Shown here piece after piece: positions 43,817-53,410 of a stretch of DNA of 64,000 nucleotides. The position numbers and the translations under genes were made by a program. Under the pieces are notes generated by a model that did not search any database, had not been told where the DNA came from, and saw only the letters and a program-made list of their open reading frames with translations. Source of the stretch: CAVSRC01 sp963798195 (lineage in GTDB: Bacteria > Pseudomonadota > Alphaproteobacteria > Rhizobiales > Kaistiaceae); contig CAWCSF010000011.1 in assembly GCA_963798195.1 (NCBI GenBank), positions 1 to 64,000 on the forward strand, read 5' to 3'. The number at the start of each line of letters is the position of its first letter. Within the stretch, counting starts at the first letter, position 1.

Positions 43817-45070
43817 ATGCGTAAGTTGAAACTGGCAGCAGCGCTTGCCGCGCTGGTGGCCGCATCTCCCGCTTTGGCGGCGGAGATCACGGTGTGGGAC
43901 GTCAACGTACCCCGCAATCCCAGCTACTATGACGCCGCCAAGGCGGCCTTCGAAAAGGCTCACCCGGGCGACACGCTCACTTTCGTGGCGCAGCCGGACG
44001 CCGAGTACTACACCCTGCTGGGCACCGCCCTTGCTTCGAAAACCGGCCCCGACGTGATGTGGGCCAACGGCGGTGCGCAGGCCAAGAACCTTGTCGGCGG
44101 CGTGATCCCCCTGAACGACAAGCTGCCCGACCTCATCAAGAACATCGTCGGACAGTCGGCCTTCACCGTCGACGGCAAGCTCTATTTCATCCCGACCACG
44201 CTGCAGGGGCACGTCGTCTACTACAACAAGAAGCTCTACAAGGACGCCGGCCTCGATCCCAACAAGCCGCCGACCACCTGGGCAGAAGTGAAGGCGATGT
44301 GCGATGCCATCAAGGCGAAGGGTGAGGCCGCATGCTTCATGATGGCCAACAAGGAAGGCTATGAAGCCGAGTTCTTCCTGTCCGAGATGGCGAACCAGTC
44401 GCTGACCGCGCAGCAGCAAGCCGACTGGGCCGCTGGCAAGCTCCATTGGTCGGATGCGCCGATCAAGGCGATCCTGCAGACCTGGGTCGATACGGCCAAG
44501 GACGGCTGGTACCAGGAAGGCGGCAACTCGCAGACCATGTTCATGGATGAGTCCACCCTGTTTGAGCAGGGCGTTGGCGCCAACATCTGGGGCCTGCTCT
44601 CAAACGTCTTCCATTGGAAGCAGTTCGAAAAGGACATGGGTGCCGACAACGTCGGCGTCTATCCCATGCCGTCGCCGACCGTGGCCGCTGACCAGCATGA
44701 AGGCGCCCCCGGCGTCCCGCTTGATGGCGGCGTGGGTTACGCCGTGAACAAGGACTCGCCGAACATCGACCTCGCGCTCGAAGCGGTGAAGACCCTCGCG
44801 TCATCCGACGTGCTGTCGGTCCTCGTGAACGACGCGGGCGTCGTCCCGGCGAACACCACGGTCGACACCTCTGGTATCGACAGCCCCGGCCTCAAGCAGA
44901 TCATGGGCTGGCTGGCGAACCGTGCCGTTCCCACCACGCACGCGAACGCCTCGGCGCCGGAACTCGACGAGTGGCATCGCCAGAGCCAACTGCTGCTCAA
45001 CGGCGAGACCACGGTTGACGCTGCGGCTGCGGCTCTCGACAAGGTCCAGGCCGAAGCCAAGCCGCAGTAA
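43817..45070 (+). CDS. sugar ABC transporter substrate-binding protein (CUT1 type)
   Basis: 417 residues; GGAGGAAA before ATG 43817. Signal peptide MRKLKLAAALAALVAASPALAA is slightly over twenty residues long. The mature protein is an UgpB/MalE-type receptor (ITVWDVN, HVVYYNKKLYKDAGLD, and tryptophan-rich ligand residues such as NIWGLLSNVFHW). It is followed by a terminator-like hairpin and then the permeases, ATPase and mutarotase. Confidence 0.92.
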   Translation: MRKLKLAAALAALVAASPALAAEITVWDVNVPRNPSYYDAAKAAFEKAHPGDTLTFVAQPDAEYYTLLGTALASKTGPDVMWANGGAQAKNLVGGVIPLNDKLPDLIKNIVGQSAFTVDGKLYFIPTTLQGHVVYYNKKLYKDAGLDPNKPPTTWAEVKAMCDAIKAKGEAACFMMANKEGYEAEFFLSEMANQSLTAQQQADWAAGKLHWSDAPIKAILQTWVDTAKDGWYQEGGNSQTMFMDESTLFEQGVGANIWGLLSNVFHWKQFEKDMGADNVGVYPMPSPTVAADQHEGAPGVPLDGGVGYAVNKDSPNIDLALEAVKTLASSDVLSVLVNDAGVVPANTTVDTSGIDSPGLKQIMGWLANRAVPTTHANASAPELDEWHRQSQLLLNGETTVDAAAAALDKVQAEAKPQ

Positions 45071-45086
45071 CAAAGGAACGCCCGAG

Positions 45087-45119
45087 GATGGGGGGCGCGG
45101 GGCGTCCCCCATCTTTTTT
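45087..45119 (+). terminator. terminator-like hairpin between receptor and permease genes
   Basis: GATGGGGG (45087-45094) pairs with CCCCCATC (45106-45113) and is followed by TTTTTT. It sits 16 bp after the receptor stop and before the permease start. Such partial terminators let receptor mRNA accumulate above permease mRNA. Confidence 0.8.
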
Positions 45120-45136
45120 CTGTAAGTGACTTGTCC

Positions 45137-46063
45137 ATGACCGCGACTTCCAAGAATCAGACCGGCCAGGCCGTGCGACCCCGTTCCCGCACCCATCGCG
45201 CGCGCAGGGCGGAAGCGCGCATCGCGCTGCTGTTCCTGCTCCCGGCCATATTGCTGGTCCTGGTATTCCGCATCATTCCGCTCGTTTGGGGCTTCGCCAT
45301 CTCGCTCACCAGCGCGACCGCAACCGACCCTGGCGTATTCATTGGTGCCGACAATTACCTCAAGGCCCTGGACGACCCGAATTTCCGTTCGGCTATCGCC
45401 AACGCGGGGGTAATTCTCCTGTCGGTGCCAATCTTCGTGACGATCCCGATGTTGCTGGCGATCCTGATCCACCAGGGTGTCCCCGGTCGCACTTTCTTTC
45501 GCTCGGTCTATTTCCTTCCCGCCGTTCTCTCGAGCGTCATCATCGGCTCCATATTCAGTATCGTTCTAAGCTTCCGCGGGAGCCTGAACGCTCTGCTTGG
45601 GATTTTCGGTATTCACGGCGTGGACTGGCTCGGCCGTTCGGCGACGGCCTTGCCGGTCACGCTCGCGGTTCAATCGTGGTCGACCTTCGGCATGGGCGTG
45701 CTGATCTTCCTCGCCGGGCTGTCGACGGTGCCCAAGGAAACGGTCGAGGCAGCGAGGCTCGAAGGCGCAAAGATGTGGCAGATCTGGTTCCACATCATCA
45801 TCCCGGAATTGCGCCCGATCATCGAGTTCTCAACCGTCATCACGACCATCGGACTGCTGACGACGATGTTCGGGCTGATCTATGTGCTGACCGGAGGCGG
45901 GCCGGGCACGGCCACGACGGTGCCGGAGTATCTGATCTGGGCCGCGCAGGGAAAACTTAACCGGCCCGCATACGCGGCCGCACTGTCGATGATCCTGTTT
46001 GTCATCACGGGCATTCTGGCCTGGCTGCAAATTCGCATCATGTCTCGCAACACAAAACTCTGA
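45137..46063 (+). CDS. sugar ABC transporter permease (MalF-like)
   Basis: 308 residues from ATG 45137; TTG 45131 is a possible earlier start. Six membrane segments after a basic N-terminus. The permease EAA motif ETVEAARLEGAKMWQIWFHIIIPELRP is present. Partner of the permease at 46071. Confidence 0.9.
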   Translation: MTATSKNQTGQAVRPRSRTHRARRAEARIALLFLLPAILLVLVFRIIPLVWGFAISLTSATATDPGVFIGADNYLKALDDPNFRSAIANAGVILLSVPIFVTIPMLLAILIHQGVPGRTFFRSVYFLPAVLSSVIIGSIFSIVLSFRGSLNALLGIFGIHGVDWLGRSATALPVTLAVQSWSTFGMGVLIFLAGLSTVPKETVEAARLEGAKMWQIWFHIIIPELRPIIEFSTVITTIGLLTTMFGLIYVLTGGGPGTATTVPEYLIWAAQGKLNRPAYAAALSMILFVITGILAWLQIRIMSRNTKL

Positions 46064-46070
46064 GGGCGAT

Positions 46071-46904
46071 GTGGCGGGCGCTGGCAAACGGCAAAGACGG
46101 ATCCTGAGGTTGCTGTCGATCCCGATGTGGGTCCTGGCGTTGAGTTGCCTCTACCCGATCTTTTTTGCACTCAACAACGCGCTCAAGACCCGGCACGATT
46201 ACCTTCTCGACCGGTTTGGGCTGGCCCAGAACCCGACACTCGACAATTTTGCGCGGGCATGGACGGACTCCCATCTCGACCAGTATTTCCTCAACTCGGT
46301 AATCGCCACGATTGGGGCGGTGATCCTGCTGACGATCGTCTCGTCGCTCGCCGGCTTTGCGCTGGCATCGCTGCGCTTCCCCTACAGGAAGTTCCTCTTC
46401 ATCGTGATCCTGTCGTCGCTGATGATTCCGGTGCAAGTGGTGCTGGTGCCGTACATGCGCACGATGGTCGCGCTCAACCTGATCAACACGCATCACGGAC
46501 TGATCCTGTCCTACACGGCATTCTTCCTGCCCTTCTCGGTTTATCTGATGACGGCGTTCTACTCCGGCCTGCCCCGGGAATTGATCGAGGCGGCACGGAT
46601 CGACGGCGCCTCGCTTGTTCAGGTCTGGTGGCATGTGATGGTGCCGCTGGGAATGCCAGCGCTGGTGACGCTGGGCATCATCAACACGCTCAATTGCTGG
46701 AACGATATCCTGATCGCGCTGCTGACCATGCAGAGGAACCGGACCCTCATGGTCGGGATTGCGGCGCTGAAGGGTCAGTTCTCGGACCAGATCCCGTTGT
46801 TTACCGCGGGCATCGTGATCGCGGCGGCGCCGATCGTTGTCCTCTACGTCATCTTCCAGCGGCGCATCGTTTCGGGCATCGCCGTTGGCGCGGTCAAAGG
46901 GTAG
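46071..46904 (+). CDS. sugar ABC transporter permease (MalG-like)
   Basis: 277 residues. GTG 46071 with GAGGG upstream fits the operon (7 bp after the previous stop); the frame is open earlier but overlaps MalF. Six membrane segments and the EAA loop ELIEAARIDGASLVQVWWHVMVPLG. Confidence 0.88.
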   Translation: MAGAGKRQRRILRLLSIPMWVLALSCLYPIFFALNNALKTRHDYLLDRFGLAQNPTLDNFARAWTDSHLDQYFLNSVIATIGAVILLTIVSSLAGFALASLRFPYRKFLFIVILSSLMIPVQVVLVPYMRTMVALNLINTHHGLILSYTAFFLPFSVYLMTAFYSGLPRELIEAARIDGASLVQVWWHVMVPLGMPALVTLGIINTLNCWNDILIALLTMQRNRTLMVGIAALKGQFSDQIPLFTAGIVIAAAPIVVLYVIFQRRIVSGIAVGAVKG

Positions 46905-46907
46905 ACC

Positions 46908-47966
46908 ATGCCGGAAATCGAACTGCGCAACATACGCAAGACCTTCGGCTCGACGGAGGTCATTCACGACGTTTCACTGTCCATAAACGAAGGCGAGTTC
47001 ACCGTCTTCGTCGGTCCTTCCGGCTGCGGAAAATCCACCCTCCTGCGCATGATCGCCGGACTCGAAGAGGTCACCAGCGGCGAAATCTACATCGGTGGCC
47101 GCGATGTGACCGACGAGGAGCCGTCCGACCGCGGTGTCGCCATGGTGTTTCAGTCCTACGCCCTCTACCCGCACATGACCGTGGCCAACAACATGAGCTT
47201 TGGCTTGCGCATGGCGCACCGGCCAAAGGAGGAGATCGCAGAGAAGGTGACGCGCGCCGCTGAAATCCTGCGGCTGGGCGACTTGCTCGATCGAAAACCG
47301 GCGCAGTTGTCGGGCGGACAGCGGCAGCGCGTTGCCATCGGCCGCGCCATCGTGCGCAACCCCAGGGTCTTCCTTTTTGACGAGCCGCTTTCCAATCTGG
47401 ATGCCGAGTTGCGGGTCCAGATGCGCGTCGAGATTGCCAAGCTCCACAGCGTGCTGGGCAACACAATGGTCTATGTTACCCACGATCAGACCGAAGCCCT
47501 GACACTTGCCGACAGGATCGTCGTGCTTCGCGGCGGCAATGTCGAGCAGATCGGCCCTCCGCTCACCGTCTACGACAATCCCGACAACGCCTTCGTTGCG
47601 GGATTTATCGGCTCGCCGCGCATGAATTTCTTCAAGGGAAAATCCCTGGGAGGCGGGCGCTTTGCAACCTGCGGCGTCGAAGTTGCGCTGCCTCTCGAAA
47701 CGACCGTAGAACCCGGATCGACGGTGCAGTTCGGAATCAGGCCCGAGCATCTTGAAGCCCCTGAAGGAACCGATTTGCCGGTGACCGGAGACGTCTCCGA
47801 ACAGCTCGGCTCGACTTCGTTCCTGCATGCAACCACGTCGACCGGCGAGCCCATCATCGCAGAGCGACGGCTTGCGCGCGGGCTGGCCGGCAACAAGGCT
47901 GTGACGCTTCGCTTCCGGCCTCAGGACGTTCGGCTGTTCGATGGCGAGGACAAGAGAATCCGCTGA
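46908..47966 (+). CDS. sugar ABC transporter ATP-binding protein (UgpC/MalK-like)
   Basis: 352 residues. Walker A GPSGCGKST, signature LSGGQRQRVAIGRA, Walker B FLFDEPLSNLD, switch VTHDQTEALTLAD, plus a C-terminal TOBE region (FGIRPEHLEAPEG). Energises the permease pair at 45137 and 46071. The stop TGA shares a base with the ATG of the mutarotase gene. Confidence 0.93.
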   Translation: MPEIELRNIRKTFGSTEVIHDVSLSINEGEFTVFVGPSGCGKSTLLRMIAGLEEVTSGEIYIGGRDVTDEEPSDRGVAMVFQSYALYPHMTVANNMSFGLRMAHRPKEEIAEKVTRAAEILRLGDLLDRKPAQLSGGQRQRVAIGRAIVRNPRVFLFDEPLSNLDAELRVQMRVEIAKLHSVLGNTMVYVTHDQTEALTLADRIVVLRGGNVEQIGPPLTVYDNPDNAFVAGFIGSPRMNFFKGKSLGGGRFATCGVEVALPLETTVEPGSTVQFGIRPEHLEAPEGTDLPVTGDVSEQLGSTSFLHATTSTGEPIIAERRLARGLAGNKAVTLRFRPQDVRLFDGEDKRIR

Positions 47967-48298
47967 TGGTCCAGCGCATGGGCATGGTGATACGCGTCAG
48001 GCCGGAGAAGATCGCGCTGTACAAGGAACTGCACGCGCAGCCCTGGCCGGATATGAACGCTGCCTTGAGCGAGGCCAATATCCGCAACTACTCGATCTAC
48101 CTGCGCGAACCCGAGAACCTTCTGTTCGGCTACTGGGAATACGCCGGCTCCGATTTCGCCGCTGACATGAAAATGCTTGGCGAGAAGCCCGTGACGAAGC
48201 GCTGGCTTGCCCTCACCGACCCCTGCCAGATGGCGCTGGATTCGGCTGCACCCCGCGAATGGTGGAGCTTCATGCCAGAAGTGTATCACCTGGACTAG
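47966..48298 (+). CDS. L-rhamnose mutarotase family protein
   Basis: 110 residues. Full-length match to the RhaM/RhaU mutarotase family: MVIRVRPEKIALYKELHA, the HAQPWPDM histidine region, IRNYSIYLRE, LFGYWEY and the terminal WWSFMPEVYHLD. It interconverts sugar anomers. Its coupling to the ABC ATPase and the dehydratase suggests an L-rhamnose or L-fucose-type substrate for the operon. Confidence 0.88.
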   Translation: MVQRMGMVIRVRPEKIALYKELHAQPWPDMNAALSEANIRNYSIYLREPENLLFGYWEYAGSDFAADMKMLGEKPVTKRWLALTDPCQMALDSAAPREWWSFMPEVYHLD

Positions 48299-48388
48299 CA
48301 AGGTCCGGACCGCTGGTCTTCAAGAGTGTCGGATGACGGCTCTCGGCCCTTCTCGATCGGCCAACCAATCGGCAACTCGGAGGGTGAG

Positions 48389-49297
48389 CTAGCGGGGAAA
48401 TTCGGCGCACAGCCGCTCCAGGATCTTGATGAGTGCCGTAGCGGCCGGACTGAAATCGATTCCGCGACGATTGATCAATCCCGCCTGGCGCACCGTGCGA
48501 GTCCCGGGCACCTCAATCGGCCTGATGTAACCAGGGGCGAACCCCGCGAGATGCGCGGCAGCATGATAGCTGAGGTAGTCGCTGTTCCGCATCAATGCCA
48601 GCTTCAGCGCGATCACGTCTGTTTCGATGGACGGCACCGGGGCCGGCAGTCCCGCCGCACGCAGAAGGTGGTTAAGCCGGCCAACCATGTAGGAGGTCGC
48701 TGGCGGCAGAATCCATGGAAAGGCGAGCAGATCGTCGGGGCGCACGTCATCGCGTTCGCGCAGCGGGTGATTCAGGTCCGCGATGACGCAGTACTCGTCC
48801 GCAAGCAGAGGCTTCCACGCCAGTTCCGGCTCGAGTCGTGGTGTCTCGGGAACGGCTGCCAGAATGAAATCGAGCGCGCCGCTCTTCAGGTGCTCCTTGA
48901 GCTGGTCGTCGCCTCCACCCATGACGTGCACGCGCACGCCCGGCCGATTTGTCCTGAGTTCCGTGATCGCCTCGGGCAGGACAGCATCCTGCCACGACGG
49001 GCCGGCGCCGATCTTGACGAGGCCGGCGCTGCCGGAGCGCAGCGCTTCCACTTCCTCCCAGGCAGCGCCAAGTGCCGCCTTCACGTCTTTCGCATGGCGC
49101 AACACCGCGGTTCCATAGACGGTCGGGGTCACGCCGCGCGCCTGCCGCTCGAACAGCGGTGCGCCGAAGGAATCTTCCAATCGTCGGATGGCCTTGGTGA
49201 GTGCTGGCTGGGTGACGCCGAGGTCCTGCGCGGCGGCCCGGAGTGAGCCGCGAGCTACGGCAGTGAGGAAATAGTCGACGGTGCGCAGATCGAACAT
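48389..49297 (-). CDS. LysR family transcriptional regulator
   Basis: 302 residues. N-terminal wHTH (VDYFLTAVARGSLRAAAQDLGVTQPALTKAIRRLEDS) and a substrate-binding C-terminal domain. Divergent from the ABC-sulfatase operon starting at 49423, which it is likely to control. A T-N11-A type palindrome lies 3 bp from its start codon. Confidence 0.9.
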   Translation of the reverse strand: MFDLRTVDYFLTAVARGSLRAAAQDLGVTQPALTKAIRRLEDSFGAPLFERQARGVTPTVYGTAVLRHAKDVKAALGAAWEEVEALRSGSAGLVKIGAGPSWQDAVLPEAITELRTNRPGVRVHVMGGGDDQLKEHLKSGALDFILAAVPETPRLEPELAWKPLLADEYCVIADLNHPLRERDDVRPDDLLAFPWILPPATSYMVGRLNHLLRAAGLPAPVPSIETDVIALKLALMRNSDYLSYHAAAHLAGFAPGYIRPIEVPGTRTVRQAGLINRRGIDFSPAATALIKILERLCAEFPR

Positions 49298-49300
49298 TTG

Positions 49301-49315
49301 ATTACCATGGGTTAT
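49301..49315. promoter_or_regulatory. candidate LysR binding site
   Basis: ATTACC-ATG-GGTTAT, an imperfect palindrome with 5 of 6 arm bases matching, fits the T-N11-A pattern of LysR boxes and lies 3 bp upstream of the LysR start codon, in the divergent promoter. Confidence 0.5.
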
Positions 49316-49422
49316 CGCTCATCTTCCCATTAGTGCTTGCCACCCTTCCGCCCGACCGTCAATATTTCAGCAAAAGCAACAAGAAGTCGGCTTCGCCCAG
49401 AAGCTTCAAGGGAGGAAGATCC

Positions 49423-50481
49423 ATGAAGAAACTGCCACGCCGTACAGTTCTGAAAGGCCTCGCCGCCGCCCCCGTCCTGCTCGCGGGTCGACGGGTTTGG
49501 GCCGCGGACGGCATGCCCACCATGGCGTCCGAGATCGACATGGCCAAAGCCAAGGCGGAGGGAAAGGTTACCCTCTACACCAGCCTCGACACCAAGATCG
49601 TCGACGCCATCGTCGGTCCGTTCAAGGAGAAGTACGGTATCGCCGTCGAGTACTTCCGCGGCGGCTCGGCGGACGTCACGTCCAAGGTACTGGCCGAGGC
49701 GGATGCAGGCCGCATTCAGGCCGACATGGTCGACGCATCGGACCTCGCCGCTCTGCTGGTGATGAAGGAGCGCGGCCTGCTGCTGGAGAAGAAGTCGGAG
49801 GCCGATGCGGTTATCTCGGCTGACCTCCGCGACCCGGACGGAACATGGATGGCCGATCGCCTGACCCAGGGCGTCATCCAGTACAACGTCAACGAGTTCG
49901 GCGGCGACAAGGCACCGAAGACCTGGAAAGACCTCACCAAGCCCGAGTTCAAGGGTCGCCTGACGTTCTTCAGCAGCGCCAACGGCGACGGTGCGCCGCG
50001 TCTCTACACCATGGCGCAGCATCTGGGATGGGAACTGCTCGAGGGGCTCGCGGCCAACGAGCCGATCCGCGTGGCGACACCCCAACTTGTCACGCAGGTG
50101 CTGGAAAGCGGCGAGCGTGGCGCCGCCTTCGCCACCAACGACAACATCGCCTGGCGTTCCAAGCAGCAGGGCAAGCCGACGGATTACGTCTATCCGCCGG
50201 AGGGCGTGCCGACCGAGCCGGGCGCGGTTGGTCTGGTCAAGGGTTCCGCCAGCCCCAACGCCGCTTTCCTCTTCCACGAGTTCTGGATGGGCAAGGAGGC
50301 ACAGGAACTGCTGGTCAAGGGCGGCAAGTATTCCAGCCGCACCGACGTTGCACCGCCGACGGGCAGCCCGCCGCTCGACAAGATCAAGCTGCTCACGCTG
50401 GACTACGCCGAGTACAAGAACAAGCGGCAGGAGATCCTCCAGCGCATGACCGACGTGTTCGGCGGCGAGTGGGGCATCTAG
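49423..50481 (+). CDS. extracellular solute-binding protein (ferric/polyamine-type ABC)
   Basis: 352 residues; GGAGGAAG before ATG 49423. The leader KKLPRRTVLKGLAAAPVLLAG has a twin-arginine motif (RRTVLK), so export by Tat is likely. The mature part resembles FbpA-like receptors (VTLYTSLDTKIVDAIVGPF, QADMVDASD, AAFATNDN). Transported molecule unknown; the sulfatase in the same operon suggests a sulfate ester or its product. Confidence 0.85.
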   Translation: MKKLPRRTVLKGLAAAPVLLAGRRVWAADGMPTMASEIDMAKAKAEGKVTLYTSLDTKIVDAIVGPFKEKYGIAVEYFRGGSADVTSKVLAEADAGRIQADMVDASDLAALLVMKERGLLLEKKSEADAVISADLRDPDGTWMADRLTQGVIQYNVNEFGGDKAPKTWKDLTKPEFKGRLTFFSSANGDGAPRLYTMAQHLGWELLEGLAANEPIRVATPQLVTQVLESGERGAAFATNDNIAWRSKQQGKPTDYVYPPEGVPTEPGAVGLVKGSASPNAAFLFHEFWMGKEAQELLVKGGKYSSRTDVAPPTGSPPLDKIKLLTLDYAEYKNKRQEILQRMTDVFGGEWGI

Positions 50482-50528
50482 CGCCCGACCCATAGCGTCG
50501 TTCGCGTCGAGCCCGAGGAGAATTGACC

Positions 50529-52250
50529 GTGACGTCGCCGGCACCAGGAATCGTGCGACGTCGCGGACGCTTTGAGGGGAGCACGCTCGTATTCGCCATC
50601 GCGATCGGGCTGCTCCTGCTCATCGTCGGCTACCCGCTGCTCTGGCTGCTGATGGCGGCTTTCGGTATCCCGGGCGACTTTCAGCTTGGCTATATCGCCC
50701 GCGTCTACACCCGATCCCAGAACTTCGTGCCGCTGGTCAATACGGTGATCCTCGCCTTCGGCGCCGGAATTGTCAGCGTGGTCCTCGGCGTTCCGCTCGC
50801 CTGGGCGACGGCGCGCACCGACATTCCGATGCGCCGCACGGTTCAGGCGCTTGTCGCGCTGGCCTACATCACGCCGCCATACCTCACCGCAATCGCTTAC
50901 ATCATTCTGCTTGGCCCCGACGCCGGCTACTTCAATCATGGCCTGCAGGCGCTGTTCGGGTGGACGCGCGGACCGCTCAACATCTTCAGCATGGGCGGCG
51001 TCATCTTCGTTATCGGGATGCACGTATTCCCGTTCACTTACTTCATGACCCACAGCGCGCTCCGCTCGGTCGATGCATCCTACGAGGAGGCCGCGCAGCT
51101 TCTCGGCGCCCGGCGCTGGGGCGTGCTCCTGCGCGTGAACCTGCCGCTGGTCGCGCCGGCCATCACCGGCGGTGCGCTGCTGTCGGCGATCGACTCCATG
51201 GCGCTCTTCGGCCCGCAGGCGTTCCTCGGGCTCCCGGCGCAGATCACATTCCTGCCGACGCGAATCTATGGCGTCATCGGCGCGTATCCGCCGCGCTGGG
51301 CCGAGGCTTCCGCCCTCTCGCTCACGCTGGTGTTACTCACAGCCGCCGGCCTGATCCTCCAGCGCGGCTACCTGGAGCGCCGCTCGCATACGACCGTCGG
51401 CGGCCGCGGCCTGCGTCTGGAGACGGTCAGGCTCGGCGGTTGGAAGTGGCTGCTTTTCGCCTTCTGCGGCCTCGTCGTATTCCTCAGCGCCATTGCACCG
51501 GTCGCCGTGCTTGCCATCGCCGCCTTTAGCCGTAGCTGGATCGAGGGCCTGACGCCGGCAAACTTCACGCTGGCGAATTTCGACGAGGCGCTGTTCAGCA
51601 ACCAGATCGCCGTTCGCGGCATCATCAACAGCTTCAAGCTCGCCGCGGCGGCCGGCATCTGCGCGGTCGTCGTCGGCGCCACCGTTGCGTACGTCGACCT
51701 GCGCACGCAGGCAAAGGGACGGCGGTTCCTGGATTATCTCGCCATCCTGCCGCTGGGGCTGCCGGGTACGGTGATGGCGGTGGGCGTCCTGCTGGCCTTC
51801 ATCCGTCCGCCCTTTGCTATCTACGGAACGATATGGATCCTGCTGGTCGCCTATGTCGCGCGATTTGTGCCGCTGGCGACGCGCAGTTCCAACGCGACGC
51901 TCCGGCAGATCGATCCGTCGCTGGAAGAAGCCGCGCGTATAGCCGGCGCTTCCCGGCTCCGCGCTCTGTGGCACATCCTCCTGCCACTGGCGCGGCCGGG
52001 CCTGGTGGTGGCGTTTCTGCTCGTCTTCATTCCGGCGCTGAGCGAGCTGAGCGCCACCATCCTTCTTTACTCTGGCGGGACGGAGACGATCGCGGTCGCC
52101 ATCTTCCGCCTCAACGATCTCGGCCAGCTCGAGGTGGTGGCGGCTCTGGCGGTATTCATCATCGTGGTCACGCTGCTGGTCAGCCTGCCGCTCAACCGCC
52201 TGTCGAACAACAGTCGTATCAAGTCGGCCGGCGACGCCCCGATCATCTGA
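50529..52250 (+). CDS. ABC transporter permease, fused double-domain (FbpB-like)
   Basis: 573 residues from GTG 50529, eight bases after GAGGAG; TTG 50523 is too close to it. About 12 membrane segments arranged as two six-helix halves, each with an EAA-type loop (ASYEEAAQLLGARRWGVLLRV and PSLEEAARIAGASRLRALWHI). This is the single-chain permease typical of ferric iron and related ABC importers. Confidence 0.9.
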   Translation: MTSPAPGIVRRRGRFEGSTLVFAIAIGLLLLIVGYPLLWLLMAAFGIPGDFQLGYIARVYTRSQNFVPLVNTVILAFGAGIVSVVLGVPLAWATARTDIPMRRTVQALVALAYITPPYLTAIAYIILLGPDAGYFNHGLQALFGWTRGPLNIFSMGGVIFVIGMHVFPFTYFMTHSALRSVDASYEEAAQLLGARRWGVLLRVNLPLVAPAITGGALLSAIDSMALFGPQAFLGLPAQITFLPTRIYGVIGAYPPRWAEASALSLTLVLLTAAGLILQRGYLERRSHTTVGGRGLRLETVRLGGWKWLLFAFCGLVVFLSAIAPVAVLAIAAFSRSWIEGLTPANFTLANFDEALFSNQIAVRGIINSFKLAAAAGICAVVVGATVAYVDLRTQAKGRRFLDYLAILPLGLPGTVMAVGVLLAFIRPPFAIYGTIWILLVAYVARFVPLATRSSNATLRQIDPSLEEAARIAGASRLRALWHILLPLARPGLVVAFLLVFIPALSELSATILLYSGGTETIAVAIFRLNDLGQLEVVAALAVFIIVVTLLVSLPLNRLSNNSRIKSAGDAPII

Positions 52251-52263
52251 GGATAGCGCACCC

Positions 52264-53387
52264 GTGGCATTCATCGATATCAAGGGGCTGACCAAGAACT
52301 TCGGCGCGTTCCGCGCGTTGCGCGGCATCGACATCGCCGTCGAGGAAAAGGAATTCGTTACGTTCCTCGGGCCGTCCGGCTGCGGCAAGACGACGACGCT
52401 GCGCGTCTTGGCCGGCTTTCTCGTGCCCGATGGCGGCTCGATCAGCGTTGGCGGAGAGGTTCTCTCCTCGCCGACCGGTGTCGTGCCGCCCGAGCGGCGG
52501 CGCATGGGCATGGTCTTCCAGAACTATGCGGTCTGGCCGCACATGTCCGTGCTGCAGAACGTCTCCTTCGGCCTGCGTTACGCGCAATTCGACCGGCGCG
52601 ATGAGAAAGCCCGCGTCGACCGGATTCTGGCGGCCGTCGGACTGGAGGGGCTGGAGGATCGCCATCCCGGGCAGCTCAGTGGCGGGCAACAGCAGCGTGT
52701 TGCGTTGGCGCGCTCGCTGGTGGTCGAGCCGTCCATCCTGCTGCTCGACGAACCGCTCTCCAATCTCGACGCCAAGCTTCGCGAGCGCATGCGCTCCGAG
52801 TTGAAAAGCCTCCAGCGGCGCACCGGCATCACCTTCATCTACGTGACCCACGACCAGGCCGAGGCAATGGCGCTGTCGGATCGGATCGCGGTCTTCCACC
52901 GTGGCACCGTGCAGCAGGTCGGCTCGCCGCGTGACGTCTACGAGCGGCCGGCCAATTTCTTCGTGGCGGATTTCATGGGGCAGGTGAATAAGGTTCCCGG
53001 TCTCGATCGGCTTGCGAGAAGGCGATGGTGCGGTTGTTACCGTCGGCGAACATCGCCTGACCGTAGTCGTGAACAGCAGTGTTACGCGGCACGTCCGGCA
53101 TCGTCGCCATTCGTCCGGAAGCGATCCGCTTCGCGGCCGACGCGGGCACAGGCGATCGCATAAACCAGCTGAAGGGCGTGGTCAGTGAGGCCACATTCCT
53201 CGGCAACATCGTCGATTACCAGATCGCGATTGGCAGCGGCGTTACGCTGCGCGTGCAGGGCGACCGGCGGGATTTTCGCGAAGCCGGTACCGAGGTTCTG
53301 TTGACCGTGCCTGTCGCCGATTGCGTGCTGATGAACAATGAAACCGATGTGACAGAGGAAGCGGACAGCGGCCCCTCGGTCGGCTGA
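52264..53387 (+). pseudogene. ABC transporter ATP-binding protein, frameshifted in the TOBE region
   Basis: Starts at GTG 52264. The ATPase domain is intact: Walker A GPSGCGKTTT, signature LSGGQQQRVALARS, Walker B LLLDEPLSNLD, switch VTHDQAEAMALSD. After QVNKVP the frame is lost. A second frame gives VSIGLREGDGAVVTVGEH and TVVVNSSV, a third gives RGTSGIVAIRPEAIRF to the end. Removing one C from CCC at about 52996-52998 and one T from TT at about 53082-53083 restores a normal PotA/FbpC-like protein of about 373 residues. Confidence 0.8.
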
Positions 53388-53410
53388 ACGCCAGTGAGAA
53401 GAAGAAAGCC

